A DNA stretch of 64,000 nt, from positions 1 through 64,000 of the forward strand of contig NZ_FNHH01000010.1 of the NCBI RefSeq assembly GCF_900103545.1. Direction: 5' to 3'. The stretch's first letter is position 1, and the number at the start of each line of letters is the position of its first letter. Origin of the DNA: Daejeonella rubra. Its GTDB lineage: Bacteria; Bacteroidota; Bacteroidia; Sphingobacteriales; Sphingobacteriaceae. This document shows, piece after piece, positions 53,370 through 62,707 of the stretch. The position numbers and the translations under genes were made by a program. The notes beneath the pieces were generated by a model. The model searched no databases. It saw only the letters and a program-made list of their open reading frames with translations, and had not been told where the DNA came from.

Positions 53370-54962
53370 TTATTTCATCCAATAGAACTTAACATCTTCA
53401 TCATCTCTTCCACCAAGATGGGCAGCAACAGCAGCATCATATGCAGCTTTACTTGCACTTGCAACAGCAGTAGGATAAGTCAAACGCTTAATAAATGTAC
53501 CTAATGGCAATTTTGGATTTTGCGGAGCCATGATATTGTACAATTTAGGATATCCGGTTCTTCTGAATTCAGACCATCCTTCAGTACCTTCAGGAAATAC
53601 AGCGATCCATTTTTGAGTAATTACCTTTTCTAATTTAGTTTCAAAATTGGCAGCCTCATCCCACATAACCACGTTATCAGTTAAAGGAGCGCTATCATAT
53701 TGATTATTCGGACGTTTTGGATCCACATAAGCTAATTGCTTGCTTGTACTTTGTAAGTAAGCATCAGCACCAGCGGCACCATTTGCAGTAAATGAAGTTT
53801 TGACTCCATCTTCATACCACTGCTTAGCAGTACCACCACCCATGTTCCATCCTCTCAATACACCTTCGGCTCTTAAGAAATAGCTCTCTGCAACATCAAC
53901 AACTTTTGTATGAGAAGTTTCAGCAACATTATATTTAGAATAGTTTTCGTAGATAGTCTTAGAAGGTCTGTCAACACCCGGACGGATACCCCTGTAAGTA
54001 CCTGCGACTGCAGGGTCGGTAGCTGTCAAAGCATAAATAGGTAAACGACCGTCACCGTATCCTTGAAGGTAAGTAATTACTGCTGCAGATATACGAGTAT
54101 CAGACCATGCATTAGTATAAGTAAAATAAGGACTTACACCATTAGAAGGAGAAACAGTAAATGAACCTGAAGCAGCATCCATCACTCCGCCATTTGCTAC
54201 AGCAACAGCTTTTTCAGCTTCTACTTTTCCTTTTGCAGGGTCAACAACTGAAATACGCATAGCCATACGTAATCTGATCGTGTTAGCAAGTTTTATCCAT
54301 TTAGTATATTCACCTTTGAAACTTGATCTATCCCATTTAGAAAAACGTGCAACGTCAGCATTCTTATCAGCAGCTTCAGCAGCAAGTAAAGCTACTACTG
54401 CCTTATCAAGATCTACAAAAATAGCAGCATAAGCCTCTGCAGGTGAATCAAACTTAGGTTCTGCTGTATTACCATATTTAGTATATGGATAGGGACCAAA
54501 GGTATCAACTAAACGCTGAGCAGCAGCTGCCTTCATAATAAGAGCAATTGCATATAAATCAGGATATTTTGTATCATATCCTTTTTTAGACATTGTCAAC
54601 CAGTTGTTCATTACGTTATTGGTAGAAACATTGTATGAGTTAGGCCAAATACCTCTGGTTACATAGGTAGTTGGATTCACATTACCAATAAAGTTACTCG
54701 GAGCCTCAAGGTAATTGGCATACGATTCTGCCTGAAGGTTCTGTTGAGTTTGATGACCTGTACTTGTAGCCACGATATTATTCATCATGATAGGAAGAAG
54801 GAATGCTGCTTCTGCACCATCCTTTGCAAGATCAGCATCAGAAATGTTTCCCGTGTTGACATTTAATCCTTCAAAATCTTTGGTACATGAAGGAGCAGCC
54901 AGAGCAAGCAAGCCTATGCACAAGAGTTTGTAATTGTTATTATTGAAATATTTCATTTTCAT
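53370..54962 (-). CDS. SusD/RagB-like outer-membrane lipoprotein 3
   Basis: 530 aa, SusD-like_2 type. Lipobox AAPSC (C26). Landmarks: LMKAAAAQRLVDTFGPYPY near 160, WIKLANTIRLRMAMRIS near 225, AESYFLRAEGVLRGWNMGGG near 360 and VITQKWIAVFPEGTEGWSEFRRTGYPKL near 455. It is a paralogue of copies A and B (shared RGWNMGGGTAK and QKWIA segments) but clearly diverged. It pairs with SusC 2, 20 bp upstream. Start: ATG 54962. Confidence 0.95.
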   Translation of the reverse strand: MKMKYFNNNNYKLLCIGLLALAAPSCTKDFEGLNVNTGNISDADLAKDGAEAAFLLPIMMNNIVATSTGHQTQQNLQAESYANYLEAPSNFIGNVNPTTYVTRGIWPNSYNVSTNNVMNNWLTMSKKGYDTKYPDLYAIALIMKAAAAQRLVDTFGPYPYTKYGNTAEPKFDSPAEAYAAIFVDLDKAVVALLAAEAADKNADVARFSKWDRSSFKGEYTKWIKLANTIRLRMAMRISVVDPAKGKVEAEKAVAVANGGVMDAASGSFTVSPSNGVSPYFTYTNAWSDTRISAAVITYLQGYGDGRLPIYALTATDPAVAGTYRGIRPGVDRPSKTIYENYSKYNVAETSHTKVVDVAESYFLRAEGVLRGWNMGGGTAKQWYEDGVKTSFTANGAAGADAYLQSTSKQLAYVDPKRPNNQYDSAPLTDNVVMWDEAANFETKLEKVITQKWIAVFPEGTEGWSEFRRTGYPKLYNIMAPQNPKLPLGTFIKRLTYPTAVASASKAAYDAAVAAHLGGRDDEDVKFYWMK

Positions 54963-54982
54963 ATTTTTATATAAAAGTTATA

Positions 54983-57900
54983 TTAAAATCCAGCTCTTAA
55001 TGTCAGACCAACTGAAGTTGCTGATGGAATCTGGAAAGATTCAAAACCCTGGTTACCATTACCTGTACCTAAAGCTAATTCAGGATCAAATGGTGCTTTC
55101 TTGTAGAAGAACAAAACATTTCTTCCAACCAGAGAAAGATTTACATTTTTAAATGTATTGCTGAATTTAGGTAAAGTATAACCAATTGCAAGCTCTCTTA
55201 AACGAATGTTTGTTGAACTATAAGTATATTCTAAACCAGCTGCACCGTAATCAGCTTTTGCTGAAATATATCCATAATAAAGTTCCGGACTGATCACTTT
55301 ACCATTTAAGTTAACACCACCAGCATCACGAGCTTCACCACTTCTTTTTGAAAGACCTTTGTAATCTAACCATTGTTCAGTTGAAGATGATACCAGACCA
55401 CCAAAACGACCATCTACTAAGAATGACACATTGAAATTCTTATAAGTAAACTGGTTATTTAAATTCAAAAGGAAATCCGGGTTAGCATTACCAATATACT
55501 GATCATCTGTTGTAGATAATAAAGGAAGACCTGTAGTTGCATTGAACTGCTGAACTCCATTTGCATCATAAAGATAAGTTTTTCCAAACAAATCATGGTA
55601 TGCACCATATTTACGGCCCTGAAGTAAGGCACTTCCCGGACGAAGAAGGAATAGATTAGTTAACCTGTTACCACTGTTCAAAACAAAACGGTCAGTAGTT
55701 AATAAGGTACTTAACTCTTTTATTCTGTTGGTATTTCTTGAGAAATTAACAGAAGGAGTCCATTTTAATTTACCAAAAGAAGCATTATAGCTTAATGAAG
55801 CTTCAATACCTTTATTTTGAATTGTTCCACCATTGATGTAGAAACTTGATGCACCAGCACCTGTTGGAGCAGTAATAGTGAATACCTGATCTTCAGTAGT
55901 TGCATTGTAATAAGTAACACTCAGATTCAATTTATCTTTAAAGAATCTTACATCAGCTCCAAATTCATATGATTTTGAACGCTCAGGCTTCAAAGTGATC
56001 GTATCAGTACCACTAAAGAATGGCAATGTACCTCTACCAGAAACACTCTCATCAGGACCAACACCATAATTAGAATTTCTTGCAGCAGCTCCAAACGGTA
56101 AAGCGTTACCCACTTCAGCATAAGTTGCTCTTAATTTTGCAAAAGAGATAGCATCTGTTGCTCCTATTGTATTGGTTAGCACATACGCTAAACCAGCTGA
56201 AGGGTAAAAGAATGGAGTTTCAGTGGTTGAAGACCACTCATTTCTTCCGGTTACATCAAAGAATAAAGTTTCTTTATAACCAAATGAAGCAGTTCCGAAA
56301 ACAGCACGATCAATTCTCTTTGTTTTACTTGAAGTTGAAACGAAGTTTCCGGTTAAACCCTGCAATGAGAAATAATCCGCATAATAAAGTGAATTAGAAG
56401 CACCATTAGTTCCATTATAAGTAGCATCAGATTTAGTAATTGTATTACTGAAACCTGCTACTGCATTTACTTTAATATTGTCAGATAATGCTTTGTTAGC
56501 ACTTAACAATACATCAGTATAAAGTTCTGAACCACTGCTGACAGATTTTTGGTAACCACCATTAGCACCTGTATTGATTGGATCTGAAGAAGCTCCCTGA
56601 CGGCTATCACTATCTGATGAATAATTGTTGAAAGTAGTTCTACCTGCAACATTTAACCAATCAGTAATATCAATTTTTGCAGAACCATTCATGTTAGTAC
56701 GGTTTCTGAAAGAATCGTTCTGAATCTTATTAATGATCCAGTAAGGATTTTGATTTGAACTGTGCTCATTTTTCATGTAAGGCCAGTTTTGAACAAAAAA
56801 ACCACGGGTTGCATTCCAAACACCACCACCATTCGGGCTATATTTATCCATATTATCACCCATTGGGAATAAATACAGACCAAACATTGGACTATTCGTC
56901 CATGATGAACCATTCTGATTTTTAGTTTGAGTACCTATATAATTAATTCCACCATCAAGGGATAACTTATTGTTGAACGCTTTTGAGCTTCCTCTTAAAG
57001 TAACGTTATTTCTTCCGTACTTGTAACCAGGGATCATTGCTTTTGAATTGGTATTAGCATATGAAAGATAAACTCTTTGAGTTTCGTTTCCGCTGCTCAG
57101 CGATAAACTATTCAAATAGTTTTCTCCTGTTTGGAAAAATTCTTTTATGTGAGAATCATTACCTGTAGTGATCTTAGGTCCCCAGCTATCATTGATACCT
57201 GTACGAGCTACTCCACCTAAACCCTGACCATAAGAAGTCTGTAATTCAGGTAAAACAAAAGGACTATCGTATGTTGCAGTTGAAGCAAAATTAACAGATG
57301 TTTTTCCTAATTTACCTTTTTGGGTTGTAATCAAAATTACACCGTTAGCAGCCTGGCTACCATATAATGCAGCAGCAGAAGCACCTTGTAATATTTGCAG
57401 ACTTTCGATATCTTCAGAGTTGAAATCTGAGAATCCACCAACAGGAACACCATCTACAACATATAATGGACTGTTACCACCACTGATAGATTTGTTACCA
57501 CGAAGAACGATCCTTGGAGATGAACCCGGGCCACCTGATCCCTGAGTAACAAATACTCCGGCAGCTTTACCAGCCAAAGAGTTCAAAACGTTTGCTCCTT
57601 TAACCTGGTTTAAATCTTCTGCAGATACGTTAGTAGTTGCATAAGATAAACTTTTTGAAGAACGTTCAATACCCAATGCTGTAACAACTACACCTTCGAG
57701 CATTTTAGAATCAGTTGCAAGTTTTACATTCAGAGTGGTACGACCCTGAACTGCAATTGTCTGAGAAGCGAAGCCTATGTAAGTAAATACAAGACTTGCA
57801 TTAGATGGTACTGAAATGGTAAAATTACCATTGTTGTCAGTACTTGTACCCTGAGTTGAACCACTTACCTTAATGCTTACAGCAGGAAGCGGCAAATTTT

Positions 57901-58000
57901 CAGAGTCGGTAACCTTTCCAGTTACGCTGACATTCTGTGCAAACACAAATGTTTGACAAAATAGCAGTAACAGGACTAAATTGTAAATTTTCTTCATCAT
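54983..58000 (-). CDS. SusC/RagA-like TonB-dependent outer-membrane transporter 2
   Basis: 1005 aa from the ATG at 58000. Signal peptide (LVLLLLFCQTFVFAQ), carboxypeptidase-regulatory-like domain (residues 23-100), plug (LYVVDGVPVGGFSDF; QGASAAALYGSQAANGVIL) and a beta-barrel ending LTLRAGF. The first 100 residues almost copy SusC 1, while the barrel is different, so each imports a different ligand or fragment. A longer frame to 58048 adds 16 residues upstream of the signal and is not used. The CBM9 gene lies 221 bp upstream, with no gene in between. Confidence 0.95.
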   Translation of the reverse strand: MMKKIYNLVLLLLFCQTFVFAQNVSVTGKVTDSENLPLPAVSIKVSGSTQGTSTDNNGNFTISVPSNASLVFTYIGFASQTIAVQGRTTLNVKLATDSKMLEGVVVTALGIERSSKSLSYATTNVSAEDLNQVKGANVLNSLAGKAAGVFVTQGSGGPGSSPRIVLRGNKSISGGNSPLYVVDGVPVGGFSDFNSEDIESLQILQGASAAALYGSQAANGVILITTQKGKLGKTSVNFASTATYDSPFVLPELQTSYGQGLGGVARTGINDSWGPKITTGNDSHIKEFFQTGENYLNSLSLSSGNETQRVYLSYANTNSKAMIPGYKYGRNNVTLRGSSKAFNNKLSLDGGINYIGTQTKNQNGSSWTNSPMFGLYLFPMGDNMDKYSPNGGGVWNATRGFFVQNWPYMKNEHSSNQNPYWIINKIQNDSFRNRTNMNGSAKIDITDWLNVAGRTTFNNYSSDSDSRQGASSDPINTGANGGYQKSVSSGSELYTDVLLSANKALSDNIKVNAVAGFSNTITKSDATYNGTNGASNSLYYADYFSLQGLTGNFVSTSSKTKRIDRAVFGTASFGYKETLFFDVTGRNEWSSTTETPFFYPSAGLAYVLTNTIGATDAISFAKLRATYAEVGNALPFGAAARNSNYGVGPDESVSGRGTLPFFSGTDTITLKPERSKSYEFGADVRFFKDKLNLSVTYYNATTEDQVFTITAPTGAGASSFYINGGTIQNKGIEASLSYNASFGKLKWTPSVNFSRNTNRIKELSTLLTTDRFVLNSGNRLTNLFLLRPGSALLQGRKYGAYHDLFGKTYLYDANGVQQFNATTGLPLLSTTDDQYIGNANPDFLLNLNNQFTYKNFNVSFLVDGRFGGLVSSSTEQWLDYKGLSKRSGEARDAGGVNLNGKVISPELYYGYISAKADYGAAGLEYTYSSTNIRLRELAIGYTLPKFSNTFKNVNLSLVGRNVLFFYKKAPFDPELALGTGNGNQGFESFQIPSATSVGLTLRAGF

Positions 58001-58221
58001 GAATCTTTTTTTGTTAGATAATATAATTGAATTAATAAGCCAAGGCATAAATAAATACGGATGAGATAAATAAATACGATTGGTGGCTCTAAATTAGACA
58101 TTTTTTCAATTATGCCAAATTTTCGCTAAAGTACTAGCAGATAGGCTAAAATCTAATAGAATTGAAATAGTGTTAAAGGAATTTAAGGATCAAGACTCCT
58201 TATTAATTAGGTATATTCTAA

Positions 58222-59343
58222 TTAATTTCTTTTGACTAAGAACTTACCATCATGATCAAGAGAGATCAAAAAGTCAGGTAATGAACTTTCCAATTCAAGG
58301 TTAAATTGACTGTTTGTAGCTGAAATTTTTATCCCTTCAGCATTTTCAAATGAGATATCCGGATATTGCTTTTTTAACTGTTCAATGTTCAATGCATACT
58401 TACCATTTCTGGTTTTAAAATCCTGCTGCAGATAGAAGTATTTCCAAATCTTAAGTTTAAGTTCCTCTAATTCAGGGTTTAGAAAATTTAAATTGTCAGG
58501 AATTTCATCGGCGAACCTGACGTATCCCCATCTTTCAGGATAATGAAAATTGAGAATTCCCTGTGGCGACCAGCAAGTGTATTCAGGATTTAAAGGTCTG
58601 CCATTGGCATTTATTTTTTTAATATATTTTCCATCTTTAATTTCAACAGTTCGTTGAACCCTTGTCAGATTCATTTTCCAGATGTTTCCTGCCTTTGGCA
58701 TTGAATTAGCTCCACCAAATCTGAAAGTTTTATGAGGAATTGCAAGTTCAATATTCCAAAATTTGTCTATGTCGTTCGGATTGTTTAATGTTCCATTAAT
58801 AGAAACAGCTTTTTTCAATCCCTTAATATCCCAATCAGTAATACTGGCTCCCCCGCTTCTTGGTGCTTTGGTAAGTAACAGGTCCCAAACCGTAGAAAAT
58901 GCGTTTATCTGAAATTCTACATAATTTTGGGTATCACCTTCAGGGTCTATAAAGATCTCAAAGGCATTATCCTGAAATATGGGTAGATCGTGATCTTTTA
59001 GATTAGCCCATATATGCTCTTCCTCAAAGCGGGCAAATACATACAGGTAATCATTATCCCAAAGTAATTTAAACCGTGTTGACTGAGATGATCTTTTGGA
59101 AGGATCTCCTTCGATATCGACGAAATTATCTGACCAGGGGGCTTTGTTCCATGCTGCCTCATTGTCATCACCATCAATGGTCATTGGCTGCATGGTTTTT
59201 AGAGCTGTGTATTGTTTTGGAACTTGCATAAGAGGTTCTAGTACCAGACTTTTTCTTTGTGCAAAAACGTTGGAAAGCGATATAAAAAATAATATGATCA
59301 ATAGGAAGATTAATTTTCTTTTGAAATTGAATAACAAAGTCAT
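58222..59343 (-). CDS. Carbohydrate-binding family 9-like secreted protein
   Basis: 373 aa. Signal peptide (LIFLLIILFFISLSNVFAQ). Residues 45-265 form a CBM9-like domain: TIDGDDNEAAWNKAPW, KLLWDNDYLYVFARFEE, NAFEIFIDPEGDTQNYVEFQIN (landmarks), WDIKGLKKAVSING and FWNIELAIPHK. The C-terminal 100 residues (LKIWKYFYLQQDFKTRNGKY...) are helical with a later beta segment. It probably binds sugar at the cell surface. Genes like this lie next to SusC/SusD clusters. It is 12 bp downstream of the TMEM220-like gene. Confidence 0.9.
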   Translation of the reverse strand: MTLLFNFKRKLIFLLIILFFISLSNVFAQRKSLVLEPLMQVPKQYTALKTMQPMTIDGDDNEAAWNKAPWSDNFVDIEGDPSKRSSQSTRFKLLWDNDYLYVFARFEEEHIWANLKDHDLPIFQDNAFEIFIDPEGDTQNYVEFQINAFSTVWDLLLTKAPRSGGASITDWDIKGLKKAVSINGTLNNPNDIDKFWNIELAIPHKTFRFGGANSMPKAGNIWKMNLTRVQRTVEIKDGKYIKKINANGRPLNPEYTCWSPQGILNFHYPERWGYVRFADEIPDNLNFLNPELEELKLKIWKYFYLQQDFKTRNGKYALNIEQLKKQYPDISFENAEGIKISATNSQFNLELESSLPDFLISLDHDGKFLVKRN

Positions 59344-59355
59344 ATCCAGGTCTGA

Positions 59356-59730
59356 TTATTTAGAAATTCTTCTTGACTTGAAATAATTCAGCGTCAATAC
59401 AGTGATCAGGATGAGCAGTCCAAAGAACTCTCTGGTTTCTTCAATCCATGGCTCAGATGCTTTCATGCTTCCAGCAATATTCTCAGCATTATGATCATTT
59501 AGCCAGGTCAAAACACCAAACTTATCAAAGAATAAGTAAATACAATAAATGAAAAATAATCCTGCAATTAAAAGGGTAAACTTCGGGTAATACTTACCCT
59601 TAAAAGCTTGAAAAGAAATTGCAGCACCAATCAAATAAATAGGTATCCACAAATAGGGATCAGGATCATTATACTGTAATCCTGCAGAAATGATGAATAG
59701 AATGCAGAAAGTTAAATTAAAAAATTTCAT
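59356..59730 (-). CDS. TMEM220-family small membrane protein
   Basis: 124 aa with four membrane segments. The first helix is followed by QYNDPDPYLWIPIYLIG, the motif that marks the TMEM220 family, also found in animals. Other segments are FTLLIAGLFFIYCIYLFF and FFGLLILITVLTLNYF. The family has no established function. In this window it sits in the middle of a sugar-acid operon between RraA and CBM9-like genes, 53 bp after RraA. Confidence 0.88.
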   Translation of the reverse strand: MKFFNLTFCILFIISAGLQYNDPDPYLWIPIYLIGAAISFQAFKGKYYPKFTLLIAGLFFIYCIYLFFDKFGVLTWLNDHNAENIAGSMKASEPWIEETREFFGLLILITVLTLNYFKSRRISK

Positions 59731-59783
59731 GGTTTATTTACACTAAAGCTTTATTAAACGATCATTAATCATTTATAAATAAG

Positions 59784-60704
59784 CTATTTAGGCAACAATT
59801 TGGAATCACCGGTTTTTAGATAATCTTCAAACTGCTTCAATAATTTTGGGTCCCTGGGACGTCCATAAATATCACTGGATTTATATTTACCCAGGTCGAA
59901 CGCTTTTTTCATCCACACATCACGGCGGCGATCTTTGGTTACATTAGCTATTAGGTTAGGAACAAATTGGGGTGGAATGGCAAGTATACCATCCTGATCA
60001 CCTATTACCAGATCTCCAGGCATGATAACAGCTTTTCCGATCCGGATAGGAACATTTATGCCAGATACAGTTGCATTACTTAAGGCACCGGGATAGGTGC
60101 CACGGTAAAAAGCCTGCATACCGCTTTGAGCAATATTCTCAGTTAAATAGATCCCCCCATCAACGATCAAACCCGTTCCAGTAGTTTTCCAGATATAGTA
60201 AGAAAGTTTATCTCCAACATAGGTCCCACCCTGAACTTTGCCATAAAGATCGACAATCACCAGATCATCCTTTTGAAGCATATCAATAGTAGTCCTGTTG
60301 TTAAGTCCGGTAAAATTATTTTTATCAGCCTCGCTTTGCATTCCTGCAACAAGGTCGGGACGAGAAGGCATAAACTGTACAGTAAATGCACGCCCTACCA
60401 GTTTCTTTCCTGGAATAATCGATTTCCAGCCATCTTCATATTGATTTGCATATTCCCTTGGTATTGAGCCAATTGCTTCTACAACCTGAATATCCATTTT
60501 ACGTATTGTATCCAAAACAGCCGCCGGGATCATAGGCCGGCCACCGGGGAACCTGCCATAAGGATTTTTCTCAGTAAAACTCTTCATCTGTTCTTCTGTG
60601 AAATTGTAAAGCTGAGCGTTTGCAGATGGCAAAAAGCATGGAGCAATAAAAAATACACAAGCTATCAAAACTTGTTTTAACTGGCTTTGAACTAATATTT
60701 TCAT
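59784..60704 (-). CDS. RraA-family protein with signal peptide, catalytic pair lost
   Basis: 306 aa from the ATG at 60704. An export signal (VLIACVFFIAPCFLPSANA) leads to the RraA fold: GRAFTVQFMPSRPDLVAG, DLVIVDLYGKVQGGTY and PGDLVIGDQDGILAIPPQ. Where the other RraA protein (32004-32927) has DGAARD, this one has VDGGIYLTEN, so the R-D pair that binds substrate and metal is replaced by Y186-L187. It may bind a ligand without aldolase activity, or use another mechanism. It lies 30 bp after the MFS gene. Confidence 0.88.
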   Translation of the reverse strand: MKILVQSQLKQVLIACVFFIAPCFLPSANAQLYNFTEEQMKSFTEKNPYGRFPGGRPMIPAAVLDTIRKMDIQVVEAIGSIPREYANQYEDGWKSIIPGKKLVGRAFTVQFMPSRPDLVAGMQSEADKNNFTGLNNRTTIDMLQKDDLVIVDLYGKVQGGTYVGDKLSYYIWKTTGTGLIVDGGIYLTENIAQSGMQAFYRGTYPGALSNATVSGINVPIRIGKAVIMPGDLVIGDQDGILAIPPQFVPNLIANVTKDRRRDVWMKKAFDLGKYKSSDIYGRPRDPKLLKQFEDYLKTGDSKLLPK

Positions 60705-60734
60705 AATTCTATTCGTTAAAAATATATTCAATTA

Positions 60735-62036
60735 TTAATTTACTACAACTTTTTGAGATCTTCTGGTTAACAGATGTATAATGATCCAGGCTACGAGGTA
60801 AGTAACGCCACAAATAGTGAATATTAAGTTATAACCTCCTGTCAGGTTATCCGCTGCCTTATAAACATCTAACAAATAACCTACAAATATCGGGAACAGT
60901 ATCCCTCCTATTGCTCCTGTCATTCCACCAATTCCAACAACAGAGCTCACTACTTCTTTAGGGAACATATCTGAAGCCATTGTAAAGATATTAGTCGCCC
61001 AGGCCTGATGAACGGCAACTGCAAGACTGATCAAGCCGACTGCAACCCACTTATCTGTTACAAACTGAGCAATAGCGATCATTATTCCAAGTTCAAGAAT
61101 TGCAAACAGTAGTAAAACTCCCTTTCTTGCTTTTAATGTAGGCCAGCCTCTATTGATCAGCTGAGAGGAAAAATATCCTCCAGCAATACTTCCAATTGTA
61201 GTTGCACCATAGATGAGCATCAACTCAGGACTGATAACTTTAAGATCCAGGTTAAAAGTTGAAGAAAAATAAGAAGGCAACCAGAAAAGAAAAAACCAAA
61301 AAATTGGATCAATCAAGAATTTACCTGTTACAAAAGCCCATGTTTGAGGGAAAGTAAATAATTTGGCCCATGAAATTTTGGTTGTGCTCTGAACCTGGTC
61401 AGAAATATCATCTTTATCACTTTCAATATATGCAAGTTCTTCTGCACTCAGCCTCTTTTGCTTTGATGGGATTTCATAAAGCCAAAGCCAAAAGATCAGC
61501 CATACAAAGCCCATGGCGCCGGTAATCCAAAAAACCTCATGCCAGCCATAATTCTGCATGATTATTGGAACTATGATGAGTGCTACCACCACCCCTATGG
61601 CGGTTCCTGAGTTGAAAATACCTGTAGCAAGCGCTCTTTCCTTTTTTGGAAACCATTCCGAAACAGCCTTCATGGCTGCAGGAAAATTTCCTGCCTCTCC
61701 TATTCCCAATGATAATCTTGCGATGCCGAACCCGGTAACTGATTTTGCTAGCGCATGCCCCATACCTGCGAGGCTCCAAACCACTACGGCCACACTATAA
61801 CCAAGCTTTGTTCCTACTTTATCGATAAACCTGCCCGATACCAATAATCCAATCGCATAGGCAAATGAAAACGCAGACATGATTCTCCCAAAATCAGTTT
61901 CTGTCCAATTGAATTCCAATTCAAGCGTCGGTTTCAATAAACCTATGATCTGCCGATCCAGGTAATTAATTACTGTACCCAGAAATAATAGGGTTACTAT
62001 TAACCAGCGATAATTTTTTCCTTTTGGAGATGTCAT
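60735..62036 (-). CDS. MFS transporter, hexuronate/aldonate (ACS) type
   Basis: 433 aa, 12 membrane helices. The first helix contains GTVINYLDRQIIGLLKP; the motif SGRFIDKVGTKLGYS and SLGIGEAGNFPAAMKAVSEW match the ExuT/GudP/GarP anion:cation symporter group. These move hexuronates, galactonate, glucarate or related acids with protons across the inner membrane. With dgoA and dgoK directly upstream, import of a 2-keto-3-deoxy acid or galactonate is the best guess. Start: ATG 62036, 32 bp after dgoA. Confidence 0.92.
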   Translation of the reverse strand: MTSPKGKNYRWLIVTLLFLGTVINYLDRQIIGLLKPTLELEFNWTETDFGRIMSAFSFAYAIGLLVSGRFIDKVGTKLGYSVAVVVWSLAGMGHALAKSVTGFGIARLSLGIGEAGNFPAAMKAVSEWFPKKERALATGIFNSGTAIGVVVALIIVPIIMQNYGWHEVFWITGAMGFVWLIFWLWLYEIPSKQKRLSAEELAYIESDKDDISDQVQSTTKISWAKLFTFPQTWAFVTGKFLIDPIFWFFLFWLPSYFSSTFNLDLKVISPELMLIYGATTIGSIAGGYFSSQLINRGWPTLKARKGVLLLFAILELGIMIAIAQFVTDKWVAVGLISLAVAVHQAWATNIFTMASDMFPKEVVSSVVGIGGMTGAIGGILFPIFVGYLLDVYKAADNLTGGYNLIFTICGVTYLVAWIIIHLLTRRSQKVVVN

Positions 62037-62068
62037 TTTGCTTATGCTTATGAAATTCGTTTTATGAG

Positions 62069-62707
62069 TTATGAATTAAGTTTTGACACGTATTGCTTGA
62101 AATGTAATTCCAGACCTTCCCAGTTTTCATCTTTTATGAGTGTTTTATCAAAAAGCTGACTTCCAATACCTAGCCCATCAGCTCCAGCTTTAATAAATGT
62201 TTGAATATTATCAAGATTTATTCCGCCTGTAGGCATTAGTTTTATCTTGTTTAAAGGCGCTTTTACGTCCCTTATGTATTCTGGTCCGAGGCTTGTAGCC
62301 GGATAAACCTTAACCATGCTTGCTCCCAGTTTCCATGCCTGATAGATCTCTGTAGGTGTGTATGCCCCGGGGAATACTGGTATATTTTTACTGACACAAG
62401 TACGTACTACATCTGCATCCAGGATCGGTGTAACTATAAACTGTGAGCCAGCCCGGATAGCCTGCTCCAGATCATCCGTATTACAAACCGTGCCGGCACC
62501 GACATTTAGCTGGCCTTTATATTTATCAGCGGCAAAACGTATTATATCCTCCGCAGAAGGAGTATTCATAGTAATTTCAATTGTTGTGAGGCCTGCAGAA
62601 AGGTAAACAGGAAGAATTTTTTCGATTACTTCAAAGCTTAAATTTCTGATAATTCCAACAATGGGGACTTTTGCAAATCCGTTCCAGGAAAACTCTTGAT
62701 TATTCAT
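62069..62707 (-). CDS. dgoA: 2-keto-3-deoxy-6-phosphogalactonate/gluconate aldolase
   Basis: 212 aa class I aldolase. It splits KDPGal or KDPG into pyruvate and glyceraldehyde 3-phosphate. Landmarks: the glutamate in AGLTTIEITMNTPS near 40, GAGTVCNTDD, the Schiff-base lysine in SMVKVYPATSLGPEY near 130, and the phosphate-binding LMPTGGINLDNI near 155. KDPGal and KDPG aldolases cannot be separated by eye; the DgoK neighbour favours KDPGal. The start is the ATG at 62707, overlapping the dgoK stop (ATGAATAA); an upstream ATG at 62728 is also possible. Confidence 0.9.
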   Translation of the reverse strand: MNNQEFSWNGFAKVPIVGIIRNLSFEVIEKILPVYLSAGLTTIEITMNTPSAEDIIRFAADKYKGQLNVGAGTVCNTDDLEQAIRAGSQFIVTPILDADVVRTCVSKNIPVFPGAYTPTEIYQAWKLGASMVKVYPATSLGPEYIRDVKAPLNKIKLMPTGGINLDNIQTFIKAGADGLGIGSQLFDKTLIKDENWEGLELHFKQYVSKLNS

